Notes: a model not told the origin generated them from the letters alone. Counted from the first letter of the stretch, positions 1 to 6,685 are shown. The stretch is DNA of 7,870 bases from Verrucomicrobiota bacterium (GCA_018610125.1 JAHEOI010000339.1:1-7870); one strand, 5' to 3'. Program-made: numbers and translations.

Positions 1-252
1 GCGACTTCTTCCAGCCGGTTGCGTATTCGCTCGCGGGCACGCGCCGCCGCCTCTCGTTCTCCGTCGGTCTTCGCCCCGGCAAACAAGGTCGGCGACCCGC
101 ATATTCGGAAGAGTGACCCCGCAATAGAGTAGGCCATATTTGGCGAAGGCCATCACCCAAAAGCCGACAGGTCCATACTGCGCAAAGTGAGTCTGGCCCT
201 CGGGGGATTGGTTAATTTCTTCGGACAGGCGTTCACGATATGACTCAAGTGC
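1..252 (-). pseudogene. Unidentified frameshifted coding remnant
   Basis: Read on the - strand, bases 252-112 give a stop-free, protein-like stretch beginning ALESYRERLSEEINQ and containing AQYGPVGFWVMAFAKYG, ending near CGVT. At about 111-113 the protein-like reading jumps to another frame, which continues to the window edge with LFRICGSPTLFAG and a basic/acidic helical segment (EREAAARARERIRNRLEEV). Both pieces have plausible residue composition, and a single frameshift would join them. The first piece starts exactly where the helicase remnant stops matching its family (after VPML, about 254), in a different frame. I do not recognise the family. It may be a separate gene's remains fused to the helicase scar by a deletion, or a variant helicase C-terminus. 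One piece has an equally open + strand reading in the same codon phase, so strand is inferred from continuity only. Confidence 0.35.
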
Positions 253-698
253 CCAGCATGGGGACCTGCAGATCGGCGTAATCGTAGACGCGTATTTCCT
301 GCTTGTGGTTGTGGTGCCGATGGAGTCGTCCGACATATTGTGCGATGGTTCCCCGCCAAGAAACCGGCAGGGTCAGGAATAGGGTGTCGAGGCGTGGATG
401 GTCAAACCCTTCGCCGATGGACCGTCCCGTTGCTATGACGACACACCGTGAGTTGTCGGGAAGCTCGTTCAGCGTCTCAGTGGTTGCGCGTTTCGTTCTC
501 GACCAGTGCTTGAAACACTTTTTGAAACTCGATGCGCTGATCGCCTTCAAAAGGTTCAGTGGGACGGAATTGTGTGGGACGGACGAAGACACGGTGAGAG
601 AACGGCCGCCGAGCTGCCTCTGCTTTGGCGCGAGCACTACCACGACGAGGGGCGGCACAAGTTGAACAGAAGCGCGCGAAGGACCAAACGGCTGATTT
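245..698 (-). pseudogene. Remnant of a superfamily 2 DEAD/DEAH-type helicase (C-terminal RecA domain)
   Basis: Two - strand frames together rebuild part of a helicase. Frame one (698-480) contains ARAKAEAARRPFSHRVFVRP, then TQFRPTEP and GDQRIEFQKVFQALVENETR, the linker and start of the second RecA domain in this family. It ends at a TGA (479-477). Frame two takes over at about 484 with TTETLNELPDNSR. It then has motif V (VIATGRSIGEGFD), the family signature LDTLFLTLPVSWRGTIAQ, motif VI (QYVGRLHR, fitting QxxGRxxR) and VYDYADLQVPML, and stops at 245. From memory of the family, roughly 50 residues that should lie between ENETR and TTETL are absent, so there is both a deletion and a frame change. 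The N-terminal RecA domain (Walker A, DExH) is absent: the bases upstream are only a 100-nt gap and then the dioxygenase gene. The gene cannot make a working helicase. Family assignment is secure for motifs V and VI; the exact subfamily is not. Confidence 0.8.
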
Positions 699-799
699 TC
701 AACGACGGATAGCTTGGATAACACAGGTGAGGGGGTTCGCTCTCATGGAGAACCACCTTGGGCCTATGAAAACAACGCTCGCCCGACGCGCCGGTTGGC

Positions 800-3286
800 T
801 TATTTTGTTTGCCGATTGACGGCATTGGTGATACGACGCGATAGCTCCTGGAATGTGCTTCCGTTTGGGGCCAGCTTTTGAAGACGCTTCATGCTCTGAA
901 TGTCTTGCCGATATTGCTCACAGCGTCGCTCATAGGCGCGAAGTGTCTTCTTGCAGACGAGGGTGTGTGGTGAGCCTTTTCGCTCGGTTTCGTGGGTCAT
1001 GTCGAGACGGTAGTGCTCGATAGTTTGATGGAGGTGCTGACGCCGACCTTTTCGGATCGGAAACCGACCGATCTGGGCATCCGGATCGGCGGCAAACTTT
1101 TCTAGCTCCTGACAATCGGCGCATGAGCAATCGAGGTCGATCGGCTGAGCCCAATCCTTCGGTCTTTGAGGCGGCTGTTCGCTTCGCTCGAGCAAGAGCT
1201 CGACGCAGTGCTGCCAGAGCTTGCTCAGGATCTCCGGATCCGCCCGCTTTCGCCCATTCTTCTTGTTGAGGATGGAAAGTGCCTCCACCAGGACGGTGTC
1301 CGGAGGAAATGTCGCAGGATTCGCCGCGATCTTCTTGACTGCGGTAGCGCTCAGTTCCGGTGCTTCGAGCAACCTCAAGGTGTCGAAGAGGGTTACGACC
1401 GTTGACGGCTTGACAAGGGGCGATTCTTCCGTCTTTCCCCACCGCGGCATCCAATCCATGTCGTCGCGAGCACCGATATTGGAAAGGCCTTCAATGACGG
1501 ACTCGGCAATGTTTTGTGTCGGCCGGCGAAGGCGCTTGGTACCGGCGCTGCGCAGCTTTCCGACGATCCTGCTTAGCAAATCAACGCAGGCGTCGGGGAG
1601 ACGGTTCATGTGGGCCGCCGCAATTCCGCTCAGGAGCTCGCTCATCCTATCTTGCCTCAAGTGCTTGCAGCATTCAGCGAGGGCCGCATTCTCCTGTCCA
1701 TCGTATTCGACACCAACGACGTTCTCGATAAACTCACCAATGAGCGATGGTTCTTTAAGCCTCATCAAGAGCTCGAGCATTTCAGCACGATAGCCGGCAT
1801 CCTGTTTCGTCTCTTCGGCATCAAAGGGAAAAAGAGGGAATGGCTTTTTGGGCTCCCATTCATCAATGGTCCGCTTCGCAAGAGAAATGATCTCTTGACG
1901 CAGCTTGGATTGGTCTGAGCTGTTCCTAGAGCGCGACCATGCTTGCATTCGCTGTCGCAAGTGAGGCACGACATGCTTGGCACCCGCCTGCAACAAGACT
2001 TCCGGGAATTGTTCGCGCGACCAAACCACAATGGCCGCTCGATGATATGAGCGCTCGAAGCTTGCCCCTTCATTGCCGGTTGCTTCGGTCACCCGTTGCT
2101 TGTCGGGCTCCTCGTTGTCCAGACAGCCGGCAGGTAGGAGCTCGCCTGCTTTCAGCGGAATCTTGCCAAAATCGACCGACTGATCATTCGGATCGACCCA
2201 CTCATTGATGTAATGCTCCCATTCACTTATCTCAACGATCTCGTAATCGACGTCAATTTCTGCATCGTCTTCAAGGTCATCCAGGTCGTCGTCCCAGAAA
2301 AAGCGCCTCGAGCGCCGGGGAAGCATCTCGTAGTCCGGCTCGGCCGGTCCTGACTCTTCAATGTGGACGATTCCCAGGTGGATGACACAGTCGGCTTGGT
2401 CGGCGGCCTTTGACAGTACGCTTGCCACGGCGGCGTCCTTATTTTTTAAGCCCGAGAAGGAAAGGCCGCCTGGGCTGTATTGGTGCTCCAGCAAGTAGGC
2501 GAGCTTCGGGGACGCTCGCGTCTCCTGCCATTTCCGGAGCATCTCGGTCGCCTTGGCAATCTCCGAGCTGTAATCGGGGGCTGTGAGCGCCTGCTTGGCC
2601 TTTTTCTTTTTACCGGGGCCGGCTTTCTGTATGAGATTGTAAACGAGGCAGATGCGATTCCCCTGGGTGATCGGTCGGACCTCGTGCTGACAATCGGCGT
2701 AAAATGCGGCGAATGTGATTTCGGAGGTCTCTTGCGGGGCCAGGTCGAGGGAAACCTCGCGCTCGCCGTGTCGGATCACGAGCTCACCGCCTTGATGGAA
2801 GGATGGCAGGACAACAACAAGGGTTGCAAACATGCCGTCAGTCTTCTCCGTGTCGCGGTGAGCCGTGAAGAAGCTTCCTTTATCGTAGAGCAGGAGCTTG
2901 TAGAGCTCGGTCGACACCTTGCTCGGGTCGCAGCCAAATCCATGAGCGACCCGATGCACGATCTTGTCCATCGTGGTCGACCAGCTCTTCCCGCCGAGCT
3001 TCACTTTCTGAGGCGGAACTTGCCAAACATTCCGGACGCGGGTGTCGACGATCGTTTCTTCACCACGTCCGTACGGGGCTCGCTTGGCCTTCCGTGTGAT
3101 TTTCTTGGCCTGTTCGTCGGGCAGAGGGAATGAAAGCGTTCCAATACCTTCGATTTGAACGTTGGGCAACGGCACGTCGAGAGAATCGGACGTGTAAAAA
3201 TTGCCGGGTCGATCCACGCTCGAGAGGATCGTGGTTAGCTCCCCAAGCTCATTGTTGTATTCCACGCCTGGTCCTTGGCTTGCCAT
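800..3286 (-). CDS. 2OG-Fe(II) dioxygenase (prolyl 4-hydroxylase-like) with large uncharacterised C-terminal region
   Basis: 828 aa from the ATG at 3286. About residues 85-220 form a double-stranded beta-helix dioxygenase domain. It has the iron triad HRD (H143, D145) and H201, the 2-oxoglutarate-binding R211 in QGNRICLVYNL, and the typical strands ATLVVVLP and GGELVIRH between them. Such enzymes use Fe(II), 2-oxoglutarate and O2 to hydroxylate a substrate, here unknown. After the domain come a lysine patch (226-231), an aspartate/glutamate-rich stretch (about 332-349), and a mostly helical region. The C-terminal module has CxCxxC (720, 722, 725), RRQHLHQ (H751, H753) and GSPHTLVC (771-778). 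No signal peptide or membrane segment is seen, so it is probably cytoplasmic. An in-frame TTG at 3322 would lengthen the protein by 12 residues, but it forms the -35 box of the likely promoter, so the ATG is preferred. I recall similar large proteins annotated only as 2OG oxygenases in bacteria and fungi. The gene stands alone, upstream of a helicase wreck. Confidence 0.85.
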   Translation of the reverse strand: MASQGPGVEYNNELGELTTILSSVDRPGNFYTSDSLDVPLPNVQIEGIGTLSFPLPDEQAKKITRKAKRAPYGRGEETIVDTRVRNVWQVPPQKVKLGGKSWSTTMDKIVHRVAHGFGCDPSKVSTELYKLLLYDKGSFFTAHRDTEKTDGMFATLVVVLPSFHQGGELVIRHGEREVSLDLAPQETSEITFAAFYADCQHEVRPITQGNRICLVYNLIQKAGPGKKKKAKQALTAPDYSSEIAKATEMLRKWQETRASPKLAYLLEHQYSPGGLSFSGLKNKDAAVASVLSKAADQADCVIHLGIVHIEESGPAEPDYEMLPRRSRRFFWDDDLDDLEDDAEIDVDYEIVEISEWEHYINEWVDPNDQSVDFGKIPLKAGELLPAGCLDNEEPDKQRVTEATGNEGASFERSYHRAAIVVWSREQFPEVLLQAGAKHVVPHLRQRMQAWSRSRNSSDQSKLRQEIISLAKRTIDEWEPKKPFPLFPFDAEETKQDAGYRAEMLELLMRLKEPSLIGEFIENVVGVEYDGQENAALAECCKHLRQDRMSELLSGIAAAHMNRLPDACVDLLSRIVGKLRSAGTKRLRRPTQNIAESVIEGLSNIGARDDMDWMPRWGKTEESPLVKPSTVVTLFDTLRLLEAPELSATAVKKIAANPATFPPDTVLVEALSILNKKNGRKRADPEILSKLWQHCVELLLERSEQPPQRPKDWAQPIDLDCSCADCQELEKFAADPDAQIGRFPIRKGRRQHLHQTIEHYRLDMTHETERKGSPHTLVCKKTLRAYERRCEQYRQDIQSMKRLQKLAPNGSTFQELSRRITNAVNRQTK

Positions 3287-3293
3287 GCCGGCG

Positions 3294-3322
3294 AGTATAG
3301 TCGCAATAGGGGACTGTGGCAA
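3294..3322 (-). promoter_or_regulatory. Sigma70-type promoter of the dioxygenase gene (leaderless)
   Basis: On the - strand TTGCCA (3322-3317) is followed after exactly 17 bases by TATACT (3299-3294). Each box differs from consensus at one position. Only seven bases separate the -10 box from the ATG at 3286, so transcription would begin at or one base before the start codon, giving a leaderless mRNA. No Shine-Dalgarno sequence precedes this ATG, which fits. Confidence 0.6.
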
Positions 3323-3357
3323 GAGGAAGCCGACTACGACGTGACTGATCGGCCTGA

Positions 3358-3411
3358 TAGGGACGTTGTCCCCGACGTCCAGGAGCGGACGGCAGCGGAG
3401 TGCCGTCCCTA
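3358..3411. repeat. Nested inverted repeat, REP-like
   Basis: The outer arms TAGGGAC (3358-3364) and GTCCCTA (3405-3411) are perfect complements. Inside are GGACGT (3361-3366) with ACGTCC (3375-3380), and an 8-bp stem GGACGGCA (3387-3394) with TGCCGTCC (3401-3408) around a 6-base loop. The element lies between two - strand genes, overlaps the stop codon of the small gene at 3409, and has no T-run, so it looks more like an extragenic palindromic repeat than an intrinsic terminator. It could still stabilise or end the 3' end of the small gene's mRNA. Confidence 0.55.
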
Positions 3412-3624
3412 CCGCAACGGTGAATAGATATTCGCGCCGTCAGCCGGGATGCTTTTTGGGAAAGCCTTCTTGTCGCTTTCTTTGTGGGAGAGGCTACGGA
3501 CGAGCCGCACGTGCCCGATTTGGTCCGCCAATACTCCCTTATCCACATCGTCCAGGTCGAGCAAATGCAGGAGGCGCAGTAGTGGCCCAGCGGGGTTGAA
3601 GGCCACCTGGTAAGGTTTGACCAT
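3409..3624 (-). CDS. Small hypothetical protein (71 aa)
   Basis: The protein starts MVKPYQVAFNPAGPLL and has a leucine/aspartate-rich middle (LLHLLDLDDVDKGVLADQ) and a basic second half (KESDKKAFPKS). It has no membrane segment or motif I recognise. By my count about 70% of its codons end in G or C, higher than expected for a random frame, and it lies in sequence otherwise without a gene. An AGGA lies 12 bases before the ATG, a long but usable spacing; another in-frame ATG at 3636 directly abuts that AGGA and is less likely. The start codon overlaps the -35 box of the divergent yjbQ promoter. The stop codon lies in the arm of the inverted repeat. It may be a real small gene, a truncated tail of a longer one, or chance; function unknown. 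Confidence 0.45.
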   Translation of the reverse strand: MVKPYQVAFNPAGPLLRLLHLLDLDDVDKGVLADQIGHVRLVRSLSHKESDKKAFPKSIPADGANIYSPLR

Positions 3625-3645
3625 TTTCGGGATCATTCCTAAAAT
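3617..3645 (+). promoter_or_regulatory. Sigma70-type promoter of yjbQ
   Basis: TTGACC (3617-3622), 17-base spacer, TAAAAT (3640-3645): each box has one deviation from consensus and the spacing is ideal. Transcription would start near 3652, giving a leader of about 28 bases with the Shine-Dalgarno sequence at 3671-3676. Confidence 0.65.
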
Positions 3646-3653
3646 GCGGTTTC

Positions 3654-3666
3654 TTTCGAATCGAAA
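3654..3666. promoter_or_regulatory. Perfect 6-1-6 palindrome in the yjbQ leader, possible operator
   Basis: TTTCGA (3654-3659), A, TCGAAA (3661-3666). It lies right at the predicted transcription start, between the -10 box and the ribosome binding site, a position where a dimeric repressor could act. No regulator gene is in the window, and a 13-bp palindrome can occur by chance. Confidence 0.3.
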
Positions 3667-3679
3667 CGGTAGAGGATTA

Positions 3680-4099
3680 ATGAAGTCACTTAGAGAGGAG
3701 CTTTGGTTTGAAGTCCGCCAGCGTCGGGGGTACATCAATATCACCGAGCGCGTTGAAGAGCTGGTGCAGCAGAGCGGGGTCCAAGAGGGACTCTGCCTGG
3801 TGAATGCCATGCATATCACGGCCAGCGTTTATATCAACGATGCGGAAGATGGGCTGCTCAACGATTACGACGAATGGCTGGAACAGCTCGCCCCGCATGA
3901 GCCTGTCTCGAAATACCGGCATAATCGGACCGGCGAAGACAATGCGGATGCCCATATGAAGCGGCAGATTATGGGCCGGGAGGTCGTGGTGGCCATCACC
4001 AAGGGGAAGCTTGATTTCGGTCCCTGGGAGCAGATCTTTTACGGCGAGTTTGATGGGCGGCGGCGAAAGCGGGCGCTTGTTAAGATTATCGGGGAGTAG
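3680..4099 (+). CDS. yjbQ: YjbQ / UPF0047 family protein
   Basis: 139 aa, the usual size of the family (E. coli YjbQ is about 138). The ATG at 3680 follows AGAGGA (3671-3676). A longer in-frame reading from 3617 would begin in the promoter and is rejected. The whole length matches the fold: NAMHITASVYINDAEDG with conserved H45, YRHN (H81), the hallmark NADAHMKRQIMG (N88, H92), then KGKLDFGPWEQIFYGEFDG (E123, D125) and the basic tail. The three histidines and the acidic residues cluster in the trimeric cup-like structures known for this family. Members are annotated as secondary thiamine-phosphate synthases because E. coli YjbQ has a weak activity of that kind, but the physiological role is not settled. 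A 75-bp gap separates it from holB on the same strand. Confidence 0.9.
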   Translation: MKSLREELWFEVRQRRGYINITERVEELVQQSGVQEGLCLVNAMHITASVYINDAEDGLLNDYDEWLEQLAPHEPVSKYRHNRTGEDNADAHMKRQIMGREVVVAITKGKLDFGPWEQIFYGEFDGRRRKRALVKIIGE

Positions 4100-4163
4100 G
4101 CATCGTCGGCGTCTTGGGACTCTTCGGCGTGTTGCGCGGGGGTATGGCGTGTGGCTGGTTCGT

Positions 4164-4176
4164 ATTGAAATTCAAT
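4164..4176. promoter_or_regulatory. Perfect 6-1-6 palindrome overlapping the holB start codon
   Basis: ATTGAA (4164-4169), A, TTCAAT (4171-4176); the last two bases belong to the ATG at 4175. As RNA it could only form a very tight hairpin, so if functional it would more likely be a protein-binding site. There is no clear Shine-Dalgarno sequence before this ATG. Confidence 0.25.
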
Positions 4177-5245
4177 GGCATTAGCTGATTTTCCTGTTGA
4201 ACACCAAGCGATTCGGTTGCTCAAGCGGAGTCTCGAGAGTGGCCGATTGGGGCATGCCTATCTCTTTTCGGGCGAGGACCTGGACGAGCTGGAGGAGCTT
4301 GGGTTGGCGTTGGCCAAGACGTTGAACTGTGAGAATCCGCCTGAACGGGGTGACGATGGTGTTCCGCTGGATGCCTGTGATCAATGCGGAAGCTGCCGCA
4401 GGACCGCTGAGTTTGCGCACTCGGACGTCAAATGGGTTGGACCGGAGTCCAAAATGCGAGTCATCACCCGCTCGCAGATCCGGGATCTCATGCACACGAT
4501 CCAGCTTAAGCCGAATGAAGGGGCTTATAAGGTGGGGATCATCAGCGCGGCGGACCGATTGAACACGGAATCGGCCAATGCTTTCCTCAAGACGTTGGAA
4601 GAGCCACCGGCGCGATCCGTGCTCGTGCTGTTGACCACGGAGCCTTATCGCGTCTTGGAGACGATCGTCTCACGCTGCTTGCGATTGAGCTTGGCAAGGT
4701 CCGGGCGTTACCGATTGAAAGAAGACCAGATGGCGTGGTTGACGGAATTTAGCGCCATGGCCGCGTCCAAAGGGAAAGGGCTACTTCAGCGGTATCGGTT
4801 GCTTGGTCGGCTCCTTGATCAGTTGAGTCAGCTTCGGTCCTCGGTTGAAAAGGAGCAAGAGGCGCAATGGTCGCTCGATCGCTACGAGGATGTGGATCCG
4901 AAGCTTAAGGAGCGATGGATTCAAGACATGAATGCGGCCATCGAAGCGGAGTATCGGCGTCAGCGCGGTGACCTTCTGCTCGGACTGGAATTCTGGTTGC
5001 GCGATGTTTGGGTGAATGTGGTTGGAGGAGGGGACGACCTGCTTTCGTTTCCGGATCTGGTTGACGATACCGGTAATGTGGCAGCAGAGCTTACCCAGGA
5101 CGAAGCGCTTCAGAATATTCGGGTCCTGGAAGAGACTCAGCGATGGCTTCATTCCAATGTCCAAGAGGCGCTCACACTGGAGGTCGCGTTGCTGAAATTG
5201 CGGCTGAGAGACCATGAGCAAAAGAGCACGAAACAAGAGCGCTGA
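4175..5245 (+). CDS. holB: DNA polymerase III subunit delta' (clamp loader)
   Basis: 356 aa, normal for bacterial delta'. The subunit is part of the clamp loader that places the beta sliding clamp on primed DNA. The AAA+ fold is seen as HQAIRLLKRSLESGRLGHAY near the N-terminus, followed by FSGEDLDELEELG (31-43), where a P-loop would be. The Gly-Lys of Walker A is missing, as expected for delta', which does not hydrolyse ATP. A zinc site is given by C52 and CDQCGSC (C68, C71, C74). KVGIISAADRL (119-129) takes the Walker B place, followed by NAFLKTLEEPP, and the SRC motif (S166-C168, in ETIVSRC) supplies the arginine finger to a neighbouring ATPase subunit. The C-terminal collar domain is poorly conserved and highly charged around residues 180-260. 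An in-frame TGA lies just upstream (4166-4168), so ATG 4175 is the first possible ATG. The 3' end overlaps the next gene by 32 nt in another frame, so the two are probably co-transcribed. Confidence 0.88.
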   Translation: MALADFPVEHQAIRLLKRSLESGRLGHAYLFSGEDLDELEELGLALAKTLNCENPPERGDDGVPLDACDQCGSCRRTAEFAHSDVKWVGPESKMRVITRSQIRDLMHTIQLKPNEGAYKVGIISAADRLNTESANAFLKTLEEPPARSVLVLLTTEPYRVLETIVSRCLRLSLARSGRYRLKEDQMAWLTEFSAMAASKGKGLLQRYRLLGRLLDQLSQLRSSVEKEQEAQWSLDRYEDVDPKLKERWIQDMNAAIEAEYRRQRGDLLLGLEFWLRDVWVNVVGGGDDLLSFPDLVDDTGNVAAELTQDEALQNIRVLEETQRWLHSNVQEALTLEVALLKLRLRDHEQKSTKQER

Positions 5246-6563
5246 GTGGAGCGGTTGGCTATCGGAGATGGCATTTCCGGCGGCTCTTGGCGTGCTGCTG
5301 GCGCTGACGCTTGAGAAATGGGGAACCCCGGTCATTTTTGACCAAATGGTGAGCGGTCCCCAAACGGTCGGGGGATGGCTCTATCAACGTCCGTGGCCGA
5401 TGGTCTGGGGCTATTGCCTGCTTGGGGTTGTCGCGTTGCTTAGCTGGCGGATTGTCCGATTCCAAACTCCCCTACCTGGATGGGTCCATGCTTGTGCGTT
5501 GGGCTGGCTCGGTTGGCAGTTTGTTGCCGCGACGCAGACGATTGCGCCTCAGTTGACCCTTGCCACCCTTAAGCATTTCATGGCGTGCGTTCTGCTCTTT
5601 TACTTGGGTGCCTTTGCGTTTGCCCGATGTCGGGGCCACGCCCTGTTCTGGCTGGCGTTGCTGGTCGGGGTCCTTTGGGTGATCTGGGTCGGATTCGACC
5701 AACATTACGGAGGTCTGGAGGCGATGCGTCGCTACATCTATGAAGAGACCGATTGGCAGGAGCTTCCTTCCAGCTTCCTTTACAAGATCGGGAGTGACCG
5801 AATCTTCTCCACGCTCGTCTATCCAAATGCCTTGGCCGGTGTCATCCTGATGCTTTTGCCGGTCTCGATCTGGGCGACATGGCACCTTTCCGGAGAGTTG
5901 GCCGGGCTGTTCGAGGTGCCGGCGCGATCGACACGTATTCCGCGATTGGTTGTGACCGGGCTCGTCGCCTATGGCGGATTGGGATGCCTGGTTTGGTCGG
6001 GGTCCAAAGCAGGGTGGCTGATTGCGTTGGCGATACTGGGATTTGTTTTCCTGCATCTCCCCTTAAAGCGAGGAATCAAGATCGGGGTTGCCGTCGGGGT
6101 TGTCCTAGTCGGGTTGGCCGGTTTCGGAATGAAGTATGCCGACTACTTCAAGGAAGGGGCCGGAAGTGTGAAAGCTCGGTTGAATTATTGGGAGGGTGGC
6201 GTTGAGGCGTTCCTTGACAATCCGATCGTCGGTACCGGGCCCGGGACATTCGCCATCGCTTATAAGGAGCGGAAGCCCGAGGAGGCCGAAATGGCGCGTC
6301 TGGCTCACAACGATTACCTTGAACAGGCTTCGGATTCAGGGTTTATCGGGTTTCTCGCCTTCCTCGGATGGGTGATTGGATCCTTGGCCTATCTCTATTG
6401 GCGGTGCTTTTGTTGGCAACGTCCTTACTTCGTGGCGACGTGGCTCGGGTTGGCCGCCTGGGCACTGCAAGGCCTTGTCGAGTTCGGTCTCTACATCCCG
6501 GCCTTGGCTTGGCCTGCTTTCTTGTTGTTGGGCTGGCTCTGGGGGGATGCCGAGAGTGGGTGA
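5214..6563 (+). CDS. O-antigen ligase / polymerase family membrane protein (Wzy_C-like)
   Basis: 449 aa with about 10-12 hydrophobic membrane segments, roughly at residues 19-34, 63-79, 90-105, 120-137, 143-160, 199-222, 244-261, 265-283, 287-305, 376-396, 405-424 and 427-444. The core signatures of the family follow in order: WSGSKAGWLIAL (261-272), VKARLNYWEGGVEAFLDNP (319-337) with GTGPGTFA just after, and AHNDYLEQASDSGFIGF (364-380). Together they mark the large periplasmic loop and flanking helices that handle undecaprenyl-linked glycans. Family members join O-antigen to lipid A core, polymerise repeat units or attach glycans to proteins; sequence alone does not decide which. No other glycan genes are in the window, which argues for a stand-alone ligase-type role. 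The ATG at 5214 is preceded by GAGAG and lies inside the end of holB, suggesting translational coupling. The short 160-bp spacer before aroQ contains repeats. Confidence 0.85.
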   Translation: MSKRARNKSAEWSGWLSEMAFPAALGVLLALTLEKWGTPVIFDQMVSGPQTVGGWLYQRPWPMVWGYCLLGVVALLSWRIVRFQTPLPGWVHACALGWLGWQFVAATQTIAPQLTLATLKHFMACVLLFYLGAFAFARCRGHALFWLALLVGVLWVIWVGFDQHYGGLEAMRRYIYEETDWQELPSSFLYKIGSDRIFSTLVYPNALAGVILMLLPVSIWATWHLSGELAGLFEVPARSTRIPRLVVTGLVAYGGLGCLVWSGSKAGWLIALAILGFVFLHLPLKRGIKIGVAVGVVLVGLAGFGMKYADYFKEGAGSVKARLNYWEGGVEAFLDNPIVGTGPGTFAIAYKERKPEEAEMARLAHNDYLEQASDSGFIGFLAFLGWVIGSLAYLYWRCFCWQRPYFVATWLGLAAWALQGLVEFGLYIPALAWPAFLLLGWLWGDAESG

Positions 6564-6576
6564 GGGTGGAAGAGGG

Positions 6577-6608
6577 AGTATCGGAGTGGCGGAGTATCGG
6601 AGTGGCGG
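6577..6608. repeat. Tandem repeat, 16 bp x 2
   Basis: AGTATCGGAGTGGCGG occurs twice head to tail (6577-6592, 6593-6608), with the first three bases of a third copy following. The unit itself is built of GGAGT/GGCGG-like pieces. It lies 13 bases after the stop codon of the ligase-like gene. It is not in a gene and probably arose by slippage or belongs to a dispersed intergenic repeat. Confidence 0.8.
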
Positions 6609-6685
6609 AGTGGATGAGGGAATGGCGTTACACTTGCCGCATAAGATTCGGGAACATGGAGAGCTTTTCGTGGGTAAGACCGCGA

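Noticed and set aside
303..665. Open + strand frame of 120 codons opposite the helicase remnant
   Set aside because: It is antisense to sequence that clearly encodes helicase motifs V and VI on the other strand and has no recognisable features.
1221..1793. Long + strand frame inside the dioxygenase gene
   Set aside because: Shadow of the intact 828-aa gene; the same is true of the + frame at 2480-3133.
3287..3292. GCCGGC directly before the starts of the dioxygenase gene, aroQ and accB
   Set aside because: The hexamer occurs several more times inside genes in this window (for example near 1794, 2103 and 5920), so it is probably due to base composition.
5472..6056. 194-codon - strand frame opposite the ligase-like gene
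   Set aside because: Antisense to a gene with conserved membrane-protein motifs; composition rich in Gln, Arg and Pro, as expected for a shadow frame.
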